A stretch of 11,097 nt of DNA from Deltaproteobacteria bacterium (lineage in GTDB: Bacteria; Desulfobacterota; Desulfobacteria; Desulfobacterales; JAFDCJ01): the NCBI GenBank assembly GCA_019310665.1, contig JAFDDW010000025.1, forward strand, positions 1-11,097. Reading direction: 5' to 3'. This document shows positions 1 through 6,923 of this stretch, piece after piece. The number at the start of each line of letters is the position of its first letter. The first letter of the stretch is position 1. A program made the translations under genes and the position numbers. A model generated the notes under the pieces. That model was not told the DNA's origin. It searched no databases and saw nothing but the letters and a program-made list of their open reading frames with translations.

Positions 1-229
1 TTCTGATCCGGGTGCATTTTTTTTTTTCTCCTATGCCGCAACCCTGGCGTTGTTAAATGCCATCGAGCAGGCCGGTTCCACGGATTATGATGCCGTGGTC
101 AAGGCCCTGAGAACCAAAGATGTGGCCACCCCTCTTGGCAACATCCATTTTGACAAACGCGGTGATGCCACCGGCGTCGGCTTCTCGATGTACCAGGTCC
201 AAAACGGCGTCTATGTCGAACTGAAGTAA
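1..229 (+). CDS. livK: Branched-chain amino acid ABC transporter, substrate-binding protein (C-terminal end, partial)
   Basis: This is the last 75 codons of a gene that begins before the window; the frame starts at base 2 and stops with TAA at 227-229. The visible protein has a segment SDPGAFFFFSYAATLALLNA, then an IEQAG turn and a tail with PLGNIHFDKRGDATG and YQVQNG. This is the usual C-terminal layout of Leu/Ile/Val-type periplasmic binding proteins (type I periplasmic binding fold, Peripla_BP_6 family), where a late helix is followed by a G-x-I-x-F-D-x-x-G-D strand-turn. In the family the protein captures the amino acid in the periplasm and delivers it to the LivHM permease. The position just before livH supports the call. 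The ligand cannot be read from this fragment. An uninterrupted run of 11 T (17-27) encodes the FFFF and is a possible slippage or sequencing-error site. Confidence 0.87.
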   Translation, partial: SDPGAFFFFSYAATLALLNAIEQAGSTDYDAVVKALRTKDVATPLGNIHFDKRGDATGVGFSMYQVQNGVYVELK

Positions 230-247
230 CTGAAGTTTCGAAAAAAG

Positions 248-292
248 ATCAGGGGCAAGTCCTTTCGAGGGGCCTGACCCCTGATTTATATT
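248..292 (+). terminator. Hairpin with T-rich tail after livK (terminator or attenuator)
   Basis: ATCAGGGG (248-255) pairs perfectly with CCCCTGAT (278-285), followed by a T/A-rich tail TTATATTTA. The loop contains further partial pairings, and an alternative pairing TCAGG/CCTGA exists (249-253 with 273-277). It lies 18 bases after the livK stop and about 70 bases before livH. In liv operons the binding protein is usually needed in excess over the permease, so partial termination here is a reasonable inference. Confidence 0.6.
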
Positions 293-310
293 TACCCCAT
301 AAAATTCGTT

Positions 311-330
311 GAGACTTTTGCAAAGGTCTC
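311..330. promoter_or_regulatory. 20-bp near-palindrome upstream of livH
   Basis: GAGACTTTTGCAAAGGTCTC is a palindrome apart from one T/G pair (316/325). It lies 24 bases before the livH start, between the terminator-like hairpin and the weak Shine-Dalgarno GGGAG (336-340). It could be a protein-binding operator or one copy of a dispersed palindromic repeat; the sequence alone does not decide. Confidence 0.35.
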
Positions 331-354
331 TTACCGGGAGTGGTATAGAATTAA

Positions 355-1257
355 ATGGAATATTTCTTTGAGCTCTTGTTAAGCGGTCTGACCCGGGGGA
401 GCATTTATGCCCTGATTGCCCTGGGGTACACCATGGTGTACGGCATCATTCAGCTGATCAATTTTGCCCACGGTGAAGTTTACATGATCGGGGCCTTCAC
501 CGCCCTGATCGTCGCCAGCATTCTTACCATGCTGGGGTGGAACGAGATTGCCATCCTTTTCATCGCTTCGGTCGTTGCCGTTGTGTATTCAATGGCCTAC
601 GGGTATACGCTGGAGAAAGTGGCCTATAAACCGCTGCGTCATGCACCGCGTCTGTCGGCCTTAATCAGCGCCATCGGTATGTCATTATTTTTGCAGAACT
701 ATGTCCTGTTGGCCCAGACCTCGGATTTTATGCCCTTTCCCAGCCTCATTCCGGATCTTGAAATCCTGGAGCCCATCGCCCATCTTATCACCACCCCGGA
801 AATCGCTATTATTCTGACCACAGCAATAGTTATGGTACTGCTGACCTTTATGATTAAATTCACCCGGGTCGGAAAAGCCATGCGGGCAACTTCCCAGGAC
901 CGGGAAATGGCAATGCTGGTGGGGGTGGATGTCAACCGGGTGATTTCGATTACCTTTATCGTGGGTTCTGCAACCGCCGCCCTCGGGGGTGTTTTGATTG
1001 CCTCCCATGTCGGCCAGATCAATTTTTATATCGGTTTTATTGCCGGTATCAAGGCTTTTGTGGCTGCCGTTCTCGGGGGTATCGGCAGTATGCCGGGGGC
1101 GGTTCTGGGAAGCTTGGTTTTAGGATGTGCCGAGGCCTTTTTCACCGGATTTGTTTCCAGTGATTATGAAGATGTGTTCGCATTTATCATTCTGGTCGTA
1201 ATCCTGATCTTCAGGCCGGCGGGAATCCTGGGACGGTCGGACATATCAAAGGTCTAA
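355..1257 (+). CDS. livH: Branched-chain amino acid ABC transporter permease LivH
   Basis: This is a 300-residue integral membrane protein, the usual LivH length. The N-terminus (GLTRGSIYALIALGYTMVYG, residues 11-30, then LINFAHGEVYMIGAF, 34-48) is the family hallmark. About eight hydrophobic segments follow, near residues 12-30, 42-60, 64-86, 100-120, 148-168, 198-218, 228-262 and 275-290. The cytoplasmic loop TRVGKAMRATSQDREMAMLVG (residues 170-190) is the EAA-type coupling helix that contacts the ATPases. The conserved C-terminal FRPAGILG (286-293) is present. With LivM it forms the inner-membrane channel for branched-chain amino acids. The ATG at 355 gives the full family N-terminus. GGGAG at 336-340 is a distant and weak ribosome-binding site. 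Confidence 0.96.
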   Translation: MEYFFELLLSGLTRGSIYALIALGYTMVYGIIQLINFAHGEVYMIGAFTALIVASILTMLGWNEIAILFIASVVAVVYSMAYGYTLEKVAYKPLRHAPRLSALISAIGMSLFLQNYVLLAQTSDFMPFPSLIPDLEILEPIAHLITTPEIAIILTTAIVMVLLTFMIKFTRVGKAMRATSQDREMAMLVGVDVNRVISITFIVGSATAALGGVLIASHVGQINFYIGFIAGIKAFVAAVLGGIGSMPGAVLGSLVLGCAEAFFTGFVSSDYEDVFAFIILVVILIFRPAGILGRSDISKV

Positions 1258-1258
1258 C

Positions 1259-1279
1259 CGTTATTCGATATTCGTTATG
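1259..1279 (+). repeat. Heptamer array (CGTTATT type), 3 units
   Basis: Three 7-base units, CGTTATT, CGATATT and CGTTATG, begin one base after the livH stop codon. The rest of the 97-base livH-livM spacer holds AAGGA (1344-1348), the livM ribosome-binding site, and nothing else I recognise. Confidence 0.6.
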
Positions 1280-1354
1280 GGCTCCAAATTGATGATGTTT
1301 CGATATCTGATAACAAATAACCATTAACCATGAAATAACTCCGAAGGAATTCCC

Positions 1355-2599
1355 GTGTTCGGCTTTGAAGAGATAAAAAAATCCTTCTTAACATCCCTCT
1401 GGTTTATGTTTTTGACCTTCCCGATTATGGTGATACGGGTCAACACCGTTCAAAATATTGTGGAGTGGCGCTGGGAACGGATGTTTATGATTGGCATCGG
1501 CAGTTTTTTTCTCTCCTTCCTCTGGCGCTATTTACTGGAACGCAAGGAACTCGGTCAAAAAAAGGCTGATCTCGGTGAAGTCGACAGCATTCCCTGGAAC
1601 CGGAGAATCGCCCGTGAACCGCGCTTTTATATTCCGGCCTTGATTGCTATATGCGTTTTTGTCCTGGTCTTTCCGTTCACCTTCTCGCTTTACCAGACCA
1701 CTATTATGATTACGGCGTTGATTTATGTGATCACCGGTCTGGGGTTGAATATCGTGGTCGGGCTGGCGGGCTTGCTGGACCTGGGTTACGTCGCCTTTTA
1801 TGCGGTGGGGGCTTACAGTTATGCGCTTTTGAACTACCATTTCGGACTCGGTTTTTGGACGGTGCTGCCAATCGGCGCCGGGATGGGCCTGATTTTCGGC
1901 ATTCTTTTAGGATTTCCCGTGCTGCGCTTAAAGGGTGATTATCTGGCCATCGTTACCCTCGGCTTTGGAGAGATTATCCGTCTGGTTTTGGAAAACTGGA
2001 ATGATTTTTCGTTTGGCCCCAGCGGCATTGCCAATATTCCCCGCCCGGGATTATTTGGGATCCAGATGTCACTGCACCAGGCCACCATTTATCTGTATTT
2101 TGTGATGATATTCCTGGTGCTGGTCACGATTTTTGTTGTCCGACGTCTGCAGGATTCCCGTATCGGCCGGGCCTGGATAGCTCTGCGGGAGGATGAAGTG
2201 GCCTGCCAGGCCATGGGAATCGACAAAACCTGGACCAAGCTGAGCGCCTTTGCCATGGGCGCTACCTGGGCCGGCATGGCAGGGGTGGTGTTTGCCGCCA
2301 AGACCACTTTTATCAATCCGGCCAGTTTCACGCTGTGGGAATCCATCATCATCCTGTGTGTGGTAGTTCTGGGGGGTATGGGGTCGGTCATCGGCGTAAT
2401 CTTCGGTGCTTTGACCCTGATTCTGCTGCCGGAGTATCTGCGGGCGTTTTCCGAATATCGGTTGCTGATTTTTGGAGCGGTACTGGTTGTGATGATGGTC
2501 TTCCGTCCCGGCGGGATCGTCAGCCCGGAGCGCCGGATATATCAGTTTAAAGGCACGGCACCGGATAAACCCAAAGCTGAGGCTAGTACACCGGGCTAA
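1355..2599 (+). CDS. livM: Branched-chain amino acid ABC transporter permease LivM
   Basis: This is a 414-residue permease with the N-terminal extension typical of proteobacterial LivM (the DUF3382-like segment, residues about 1-110 with two hydrophobic helices near 11-28 and 44-60). The core follows: TGLGLNIVVGLAGLLDLGYVA (residues 127-147), LRLKGDYLAIVTLGFGEIIRL (190-210), and a coupling loop DSRIGRAWIALREDEVACQAMG (267-288). The C-terminal FRPGGIV (383-389) is the LivM end motif. The start is GTG at 1355, with AAGGA six bases upstream; there is no in-frame ATG that keeps the N-terminal helix. The charged tail after residue 390 is not conserved in the family as I know it. It pairs with LivH in the membrane. 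Confidence 0.96.
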   Translation: MFGFEEIKKSFLTSLWFMFLTFPIMVIRVNTVQNIVEWRWERMFMIGIGSFFLSFLWRYLLERKELGQKKADLGEVDSIPWNRRIAREPRFYIPALIAICVFVLVFPFTFSLYQTTIMITALIYVITGLGLNIVVGLAGLLDLGYVAFYAVGAYSYALLNYHFGLGFWTVLPIGAGMGLIFGILLGFPVLRLKGDYLAIVTLGFGEIIRLVLENWNDFSFGPSGIANIPRPGLFGIQMSLHQATIYLYFVMIFLVLVTIFVVRRLQDSRIGRAWIALREDEVACQAMGIDKTWTKLSAFAMGATWAGMAGVVFAAKTTFINPASFTLWESIIILCVVVLGGMGSVIGVIFGALTLILLPEYLRAFSEYRLLIFGAVLVVMMVFRPGGIVSPERRIYQFKGTAPDKPKAEASTPG

Positions 2600-2649
2600 G
2601 CTAGTTGAAAGATCAATGGCGTGTTGGAGCAAGGACATAAGTGGCAAAT

Positions 2650-2676
2650 GCCTAAAGTGTCTAAATTGCCTAAAAT
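2650..2676 (+). repeat. 9-base tandem repeat (GYCTAAANT), 3 units
   Basis: Three consecutive 9-base units, GCCTAAAGT, GTCTAAATT and GCCTAAAAT, lie inside the livM-livG spacer. They belong to the same class of short, imperfect intergenic tandem repeats found elsewhere in the window, but with a period of 9 rather than 7. Confidence 0.6.
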
Positions 2677-2742
2677 TAAGGATGTTAATCATTCTATTAT
2701 AAAAAAGTTCCGATTTCAGGATACTTTAAAGCTAATCTAGCA

Positions 2743-2852
2743 GGTTTCAGTATTTAGCACCTGCTCTTCCTGCTCCGCCGGCGGAACACCTGAAACCTTC
2801 AGTTTCTGGCAACATGTTGTCAGAACAAACCCGATAAGGGCCTAAATTTAGG
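2743..2852. promoter_or_regulatory. Cluster of dyads ahead of livG
   Basis: The 255-base livM-livG spacer is unusually long for an operon and structured. GGTTTCAG (2743-2750) pairs with CTGAAACC (2790-2797) and encloses the perfect 12-bp palindrome TCCGCCGGCGGA (2774-2785). Next comes CTGGCAACATGTTGTCAG (2806-2823), palindromic if one G-U pair is allowed. The perfect palindrome CCTAAATTTAGG (2841-2852) ends two bases before the livG ATG and would overlap the ribosome footprint. Candidate roles are an operator, an RNA element controlling livGF translation, or a processing site. No riboswitch class is recognised. Confidence 0.45.
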
Positions 2853-2854
2853 AT

Positions 2855-3643
2855 ATGGAACCGATACTGCAAGTTAATGCATTAACAATGGATTTTGGGG
2901 GACTGCGGGCCCTGGACCGCCTGGATCTGGAGATCGGCCAGAGGGAGATCGTTGCCCTCATCGGTCCCAATGGTGCCGGTAAAACCACCTTTTTCAACTG
3001 TCTGACCGGCATATACCCGCCCACCGAAGGGGAGATGCTGATTCGGCGGCCTGACCGGAAAACGAAGAAACTAAACGGCTTAAAACCGAATCATGTCACC
3101 GAAGCCGGTCTGGCCCGAACCTTTCAGAATATCCGGTTGTTTCAAAACATGACGGTGCTCGAAAATGTCATGATTGGCCGTCACTGCCGCACGTCGGCCG
3201 GTATTATCGGCGCCATTGCCAAGAACAAGGCCACCCGCCAGGAAGAAAATAAAATCGTCGAGGACAGCTATGCGGTCCTGGAGAAGATAGGTCTGGCGGA
3301 ATTTGTCAATGAATTCGCCAAAAATCTTCCCTACGGTGCCCAGCGGCGTCTTGAAATCGCACGGGCCATGGCCACCGAGCCGTTTTTATTGCTCCTGGAT
3401 GAACCGGCGGCCGGCATGAACCCGCTGGAAACCAGGGAACTTGACGAATTGATCGTCAGGATTCGCGACCAGGAAGGCATTACCATATTGTTGATTGAGC
3501 ATGACATGAAGCTGGTCATGAGTTTATCAGATCGTATCTATGTGGTCGATTACGGTAAAAAAATTGCCCAGGGCACCCCGCAAGAGATAAAAAACAACCC
3601 TGCGGTCATCAAAGCCTACCTCGGAGAAGATGCGGATGCTTGA
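2855..3643 (+). CDS. livG: Branched-chain amino acid ABC transporter ATP-binding protein LivG
   Basis: This is a 262-residue ABC ATPase of the usual LivG length. The Walker A motif GPNGAGKT is at residues 37-44, the Q-loop is Q91 in ARTFQN, Walker B LLLLDEP is at 178-184, and the switch histidine is H216 in IEHDM. The signature motif is the LivG form LPYGAQRRLEIARA (158-171) rather than a canonical LSGGQ. It powers transport together with LivF on the cytoplasmic face of LivHM. The ATG at 2855 gives the complete family N-terminus (MEPILQVNALTMDFGGLRAL), yet no good Shine-Dalgarno is placed for it: AGGA at 2850-2853 is too close and AAGGG at 2836-2840 too far. Translation may therefore depend on the leader structure. 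Its last codons overlap livF. Confidence 0.96.
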   Translation: MEPILQVNALTMDFGGLRALDRLDLEIGQREIVALIGPNGAGKTTFFNCLTGIYPPTEGEMLIRRPDRKTKKLNGLKPNHVTEAGLARTFQNIRLFQNMTVLENVMIGRHCRTSAGIIGAIAKNKATRQEENKIVEDSYAVLEKIGLAEFVNEFAKNLPYGAQRRLEIARAMATEPFLLLLDEPAAGMNPLETRELDELIVRIRDQEGITILLIEHDMKLVMSLSDRIYVVDYGKKIAQGTPQEIKNNPAVIKAYLGEDADA

Positions 3644-4343
3644 GCTTAAAAACATAAAAACGTTTTACGGCAACATCCAGGCCCTGAAAGATGTCAGCAT
3701 AGAGATATCCGAAGGCGAGATTATTACCCTGATCGGAGCAAACGGCGCCGGTAAATCCACCACCCTGATGTCAATCTGCGGCATTGTGCCGCCCAGATCC
3801 GGTGAAATCCTTTTTATGGGAAAACCGATTCAGGATATGGCACCCAACAATATCGTTTCTTTAGGGATCTGCCAGGTGCCGGAAGGCCGCCGCATATTTC
3901 CGTTTCTGACCGTGGCGGAAAATCTGGATATGGGCGCTTTTTTAAGAAAAGATAAAGATGAAATTAAGCGCGACATTGAATATATCTACGAACTTTTTCC
4001 GATCCTGGCGGAACGGCGCAATCAGGCCGGCGGCACCCTGAGCGGCGGCGAGCAGCAGATGCTGGCCATCTCCCGGGCTTTAATGGCTAAACCCCGACTG
4101 CTTTTGATGGATGAGCCCTCTCTGGGGCTGGCACCGCTGATCGTGAAGCAGATATTCGAGATTATCAAAAAAATCAACACCGAGAACAAGACCACCATTT
4201 TTCTGGTGGAACAAAATGCCAACATGGCGTTAAAAGTGGCCCATCGGGGATACGTCATGGAAACCGGCCGGGTGAGCATGTCGGATACAGCGGCCAACCT
4301 TCTGGCCAACGATGAGGTCCGCAAAGCCTATCTGGGAATATGA
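3636..4343 (+). CDS. livF: Branched-chain amino acid ABC transporter ATP-binding protein LivF
   Basis: This is a 235-residue ABC ATPase. Walker A GANGAGKS is at residues 34-41, the Q-loop glutamine is Q80, the signature LSGGEQQ is at 135-141 and Walker B LLLMDEP is at 155-161. The switch position is glutamine in VEQNA (Q193), as is normal in LivF, where the histidine is lost. I chose ATG 3636 because GGAG (3623-3626) is nine bases upstream and the protein then starts MLELKNIKTFYGNIQALK, as family members do. An ATG two codons earlier (3630) is only three bases from that site. The gene overlaps the livG end by 8 bases, which suggests coupled translation. It is the last gene of this liv operon. 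Confidence 0.95.
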   Translation: MLELKNIKTFYGNIQALKDVSIEISEGEIITLIGANGAGKSTTLMSICGIVPPRSGEILFMGKPIQDMAPNNIVSLGICQVPEGRRIFPFLTVAENLDMGAFLRKDKDEIKRDIEYIYELFPILAERRNQAGGTLSGGEQQMLAISRALMAKPRLLLMDEPSLGLAPLIVKQIFEIIKKINTENKTTIFLVEQNANMALKVAHRGYVMETGRVSMSDTAANLLANDEVRKAYLGI

Positions 4344-4345
4344 AG

Positions 4346-4387
4346 TGAATGCGGAATTTGGAATGCGGAATGCGGAATGCGGAATTA
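4346..4387 (+). repeat. Heptamer array (GGAATGC type), 6 units
   Basis: Six 7-base units begin two bases after the livF stop; units 3-5 are identical GGAATGC and the others differ by one or two bases. The following 180 bases to pncA are AT-rich with no gene. An isolated TATAAT (4441-4446) could be a -10 box for pncA but lacks a convincing -35. Confidence 0.75.
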
Positions 4388-4567
4388 AAAGGCGGAAACA
4401 ATTCGATTTTAATGTTACATTTCGGACATTATTTAAGCAATATAATTTGGTTATTTTTAACCTCCCGGACCCAATACACCCCAGTTCAATTCTCACTACC
4501 CTTTTAAACCTTCACAACACCACCTTCGGACTTATCTTTATTGGTAAATAACCATTGGAGGGTGACC

Positions 4568-5203
4568 ATGGCAGAAGCAATTATATCCAATCAAAATACG
4601 GGTGTTATCGTTGTTGATGTTCAGGCCGATTTTACTGAGCTGAAGTCCGGATCTCTTGCGGTTCCGGGGTCGGATGCTCAGTACATCAGTGCAGTTCAAA
4701 GATCGACTCAACGTTTCTTCCAGCAGGGCCTGCGGCTATATTTTACCCAGGACTGGCACCCGGCGGACCACGTCAGTTTTTTTACCAACAATCCGGGCAC
4801 CGAACCGTTGCAGGTCAAAGAGATTGGCGGAAGACCGCAGGTCATGTGGCCGCCGCACTGCGTGCAGGAGACCCCCGGTGCGATGATTTTGATTACGGCC
4901 GATGGTCCAGCGCGTACGGTTCAAAAAGGTATGGGTCCCAAATTTGACTCTTATTCAGGCTTTGCCGATGACGGCGGACATAAAACGGAGCTGGGCAACC
5001 TGCTGCAGGAAGACGGAATAAAAAAGGTTCTGATTTATGGCCTGGCCACCGATTACTGCGTTAAAGCCACGGTCCTGGATGCCATCAAGGCGGGCTACCG
5101 GGTTGATCTTATTCTTGACCTTTGCCGCGGAGTGAGTCCCGACACCACCGCAAGCGCCCTGGAGGAGATGAAGGCCAGGGGGGTAGCAATTATACTGAAT
5201 TAA
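4568..5203 (+). CDS. pncA: Nicotinamidase (isochorismatase-like cysteine hydrolase)
   Basis: This is a 211-residue cysteine hydrolase that in this family deamidates nicotinamide to nicotinate and ammonia in the cytoplasm. The catalytic triad is visible: D17 in VVDVQADF, K120 in VQKGMGPKFDSYSGF and C164 in GLATDYCV. The metal-binding set of nicotinamidases is also there: D62, H64 and H68 in QDWHPADHVSF, and H97 in WPPHC. The metal site and the WPPHC and SYSGF motifs distinguish it from isochorismatases. I chose ATG 4568 because GGAGGG (4557-4562) lies five bases before it; a TTG at 4541 would add nine residues across that site. It converges on pncB, whose product uses nicotinate, so the pair forms an NAD salvage route (inference from the families). 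Confidence 0.93.
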   Translation: MAEAIISNQNTGVIVVDVQADFTELKSGSLAVPGSDAQYISAVQRSTQRFFQQGLRLYFTQDWHPADHVSFFTNNPGTEPLQVKEIGGRPQVMWPPHCVQETPGAMILITADGPARTVQKGMGPKFDSYSGFADDGGHKTELGNLLQEDGIKKVLIYGLATDYCVKATVLDAIKAGYRVDLILDLCRGVSPDTTASALEEMKARGVAIILN

Positions 5204-5249
5204 AGCTCAATTTTTTGGATTGAATAGGTTCCTGGTGTCAAAGGTCAAT

Positions 5250-5345
5250 GAATGTGGAATTCGGAATGCGGAATGCGGAAAAGGAAATGGTTGAATGTCT
5301 GATTTTCATATTTTCCGCATTCCGCATTCCCACTTCCGCATTCCG
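5250..5345. repeat. Two inverted heptamer arrays forming a long hairpin between pncA and pncB
   Basis: The left array (5250-5284) has units of the type GAATGCG. The right array (5311-5345) has five units of its complement, CATTCCG. Bases 5263-5282 pair perfectly with 5311-5330, giving a 20-bp stem with a 28-base loop. It lies between two convergent genes, so it could stop transcription from both sides, although the stem is flanked by few U residues. The rest of the 205-base spacer holds GTTAC/GTAAC (5354-5358, 5368-5372) and no gene. Confidence 0.75.
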
Positions 5346-5406
5346 AGGTGCGGGTTACAGGTTTCGCGTAACTTTTTAGTCTTGCCTCCGCAATCCCGTC
5401 ATTTTT

Positions 5407-5420
5407 AGCTATGAGCTATG
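5407..5420 (-). repeat. Double heptamer AGCTATG overlapping the pncB stop codon
   Basis: Two exact AGCTATG units span the 3' end of pncB. The stop codon (5409-5411) and the last residues of the protein (NSHSS) are encoded by the repeat and the bases next to it. The repeat seems to have replaced or extended the original gene end. Confidence 0.5.
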
Positions 5421-6629
5421 TGAATTGACCGATTCCAACCGCAGATTAGGCTTATACTCCCGGCCCACTTTGGCGCAGGGCTTTCCCTCCAAGAGGACCA
5501 CATCGGCCGTAAAGGCATTGACACCGCGCATCAGGTAGCTTCCGACCCCGTAGGCATCCACGGGTACCTGCAGTTTTTCAAACTCGGCGATCCGGTCCGG
5601 GTTAAATCCTCCCGACACAATAATCTTTACATGACTGTAGCCGTGTTTATCCAGCATCTGTCGCGTCATCTCCACCAGCCGCGGAGTGACCCCTACGGGC
5701 TTAAAATTTTGCATGACCGGGATGATGGACTTATCCACCAAGGTGTTGGAAGTGTCCAGCCTGACCCCCCAGAGCCTGTCGCCCAGAGCCTCGCAGCATT
5801 TTAAAGAGGTCCCAACGCTGTCATTGTCAAAATCCACCAGCGCCACGAGATCAACATCCGGGTAGGTTTCGCCGAAAAGGCTGATGGCTTTGACGGTGTC
5901 CCCGCCGACGGCTGCTATCAGTGCATGGGGCACCGTGCCGGATGCTTTAGCACCCCACCACTGGGCCTGGGCATCGGTGGAAACCCCGGTAGCCCCGCCG
6001 ATATGGGCGGCGTATCCGTCGCCTCCCTGCACGGCCCAATGATCAAAGCGTGCCGGAAAATAAAGAACAATCTTGCCGTTGGCAGCGTCCACCACCCCGC
6101 GAACGTTGCTGGCAATTTTGGTGCGGCGGGCCAGAATTCCCAGATAAACGGTTTCCAGATGGGCAAACAGGCTGGCGTCACCGGTGATGTGCATCACCGT
6201 TTCCCAGGGGGAGATCCGATCGCCATCGTGCAGGACTTTGACATCGAGCTGTTCAAATCCGCTTTCCCACATCTCGTCCAATTGGGCGGAGACTTCCATC
6301 TTTTGTGCAACAGCTTTTAAATAGGCTTTGTGGTTACCGATAAATTGTCTGCGCGCCTTGCTCTTGTGCTCGATCAATTTATCGAACAGTTTATAGGCCT
6401 TATTGTAATCGGTATACCTTCCGGCCGCCAGTTTGAGAACCGCTATCGCCTCGTCAACACCGCACAGCACAGCATCTTTTTTTTGAAACACCTGCATGGT
6501 GACTTCCGGGTGAAGGTTGTGGTTTTCCAGGGTGATCTTCTCGCGCCAGAAATAAATGTCGCTGCGATAACCGCGGCGCAATTCCTGAACAGGTAAGTCA
6601 AATACATGGGCCTCCAGTCGTTGGGGCAT
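5409..6629 (-). CDS. pncB: Nicotinate phosphoribosyltransferase
   Basis: This is a 406-residue protein of the nicotinate phosphoribosyltransferase family. It joins nicotinate and 5-phosphoribosyl diphosphate to form nicotinate mononucleotide, the entry step of the Preiss-Handler route. Visible features are the N-terminal substrate region YRSDIYFWRE (residues 21-30), ILARRTKIASNVR (165-177), HIGGATGVSTDAQA (209-222) and SGTVPHALIAAVGGDTVKA (230-248). H235 in the last motif probably matches the phosphorylated catalytic histidine of the family. The barrel motifs GVRLDTSNT (288-296) and VSGGFNPDRI (338-347) and the end motif YGVGSYLM (360-367) follow. ATG 6629 is preceded by AAAAGGAAA at a suitable distance. 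The last few residues come from a heptamer repeat. It converges on nicotinamidase, its upstream pathway partner. Confidence 0.93.
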   Translation of the reverse strand: MPQRLEAHVFDLPVQELRRGYRSDIYFWREKITLENHNLHPEVTMQVFQKKDAVLCGVDEAIAVLKLAAGRYTDYNKAYKLFDKLIEHKSKARRQFIGNHKAYLKAVAQKMEVSAQLDEMWESGFEQLDVKVLHDGDRISPWETVMHITGDASLFAHLETVYLGILARRTKIASNVRGVVDAANGKIVLYFPARFDHWAVQGGDGYAAHIGGATGVSTDAQAQWWGAKASGTVPHALIAAVGGDTVKAISLFGETYPDVDLVALVDFDNDSVGTSLKCCEALGDRLWGVRLDTSNTLVDKSIIPVMQNFKPVGVTPRLVEMTRQMLDKHGYSHVKIIVSGGFNPDRIAEFEKLQVPVDAYGVGSYLMRGVNAFTADVVLLEGKPCAKVGREYKPNLRLESVNSHSS

Positions 6630-6670
6630 ATCTGATTTCCTTTTTATACGGTTTTACTTCATTTTGCGCG

Positions 6671-6699
6671 AGTATGACCAAAATAGAAAAGTCTGTCAA
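6671..6699 (-). promoter_or_regulatory. Sigma-70-type promoter for pncB
   Basis: Reading the minus strand, a perfect TTGACA (6694-6699) is followed after 17 bases by CATACT (6671-6676, 4 of 6 matches to TATAAT). This predicts a start near 6664 and a leader of about 35 bases before the pncB ATG. Confidence 0.6.
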
Positions 6700-6736
6700 G
6701 GTTGTATAGGGTACTTGCCAGTGAGGGTTAAACATC

Positions 6737-6768
6737 ATTCCACAATTCCAACATTCCATTATTCCAAT
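6737..6768 (+). repeat. 8-base tandem repeat (ATTCCANN), 4 units
   Basis: Four consecutive octamers share ATTCCA followed by two variable bases (CA, AC, TT, AT). They lie in the 294-base divergent spacer between pncB and the Phd-type antitoxin. That spacer also holds the two promoters and a segment at 6803-6836 (CCTGAGGCTCTCGACAGG and on) that looks like a decayed dispersed palindromic repeat; no gene is seen there. Confidence 0.6.
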
Positions 6769-6857
6769 CGCACGACCTTGTCTTTAGACTCTGTCGTTAG
6801 ACCCTGAGGCTCTCGACAGGTTGTGAGCGAAGCAAACTAATTTGATCCTGAATTTGC

Positions 6858-6901
6858 TTGACATTCGATACTTAGCTAACTATATTAGCTAAGTATCAAA
6901 T
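6858..6901 (+). promoter_or_regulatory. Promoter and overlapping operator of the Phd-PIN module
   Basis: TTGACA (6858-6863), 17 bases, then TATATT (6881-6886) form a near-consensus sigma-70 promoter. A perfect 13-bp inverted repeat, GATACTTAGCTAA (6867-6879) and its complement (6885-6897), with a 5-base spacer, covers the promoter spacer and -10 box. One mismatch outward, pairing continues for three more bases. This is the layout expected for autorepression by a Phd/YefM antitoxin. Confidence 0.82.
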
Positions 6902-6923
6902 ATTCTAAATAAAGAGGTTGAAT

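Noticed and set aside
2069..2692. 207-codon minus-strand frame opposite livM
   Set aside because: Antisense to livM; its composition (rich in H, Q, R, D) is typical of a shadow of membrane-protein codons.
4418..4446. Promoter for pncA around TATAAT at 4441
   Set aside because: No acceptable -35 at 16-18 bases; kept only as a remark.
4312..4551. Small plus-strand open frame after livF
   Set aside because: It overlaps the livF end in another frame and mostly translates the heptamer array; no ribosome-binding site.
4346..5345. CRISPR-like array from the GGAATGC repeats
   Set aside because: Units are 7 bases, contiguous and without spacers; no cas genes are nearby.
5925..6320. 131-codon plus-strand frame inside pncB
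   Set aside because: Fully antisense to a well-supported gene, with no family features of its own.
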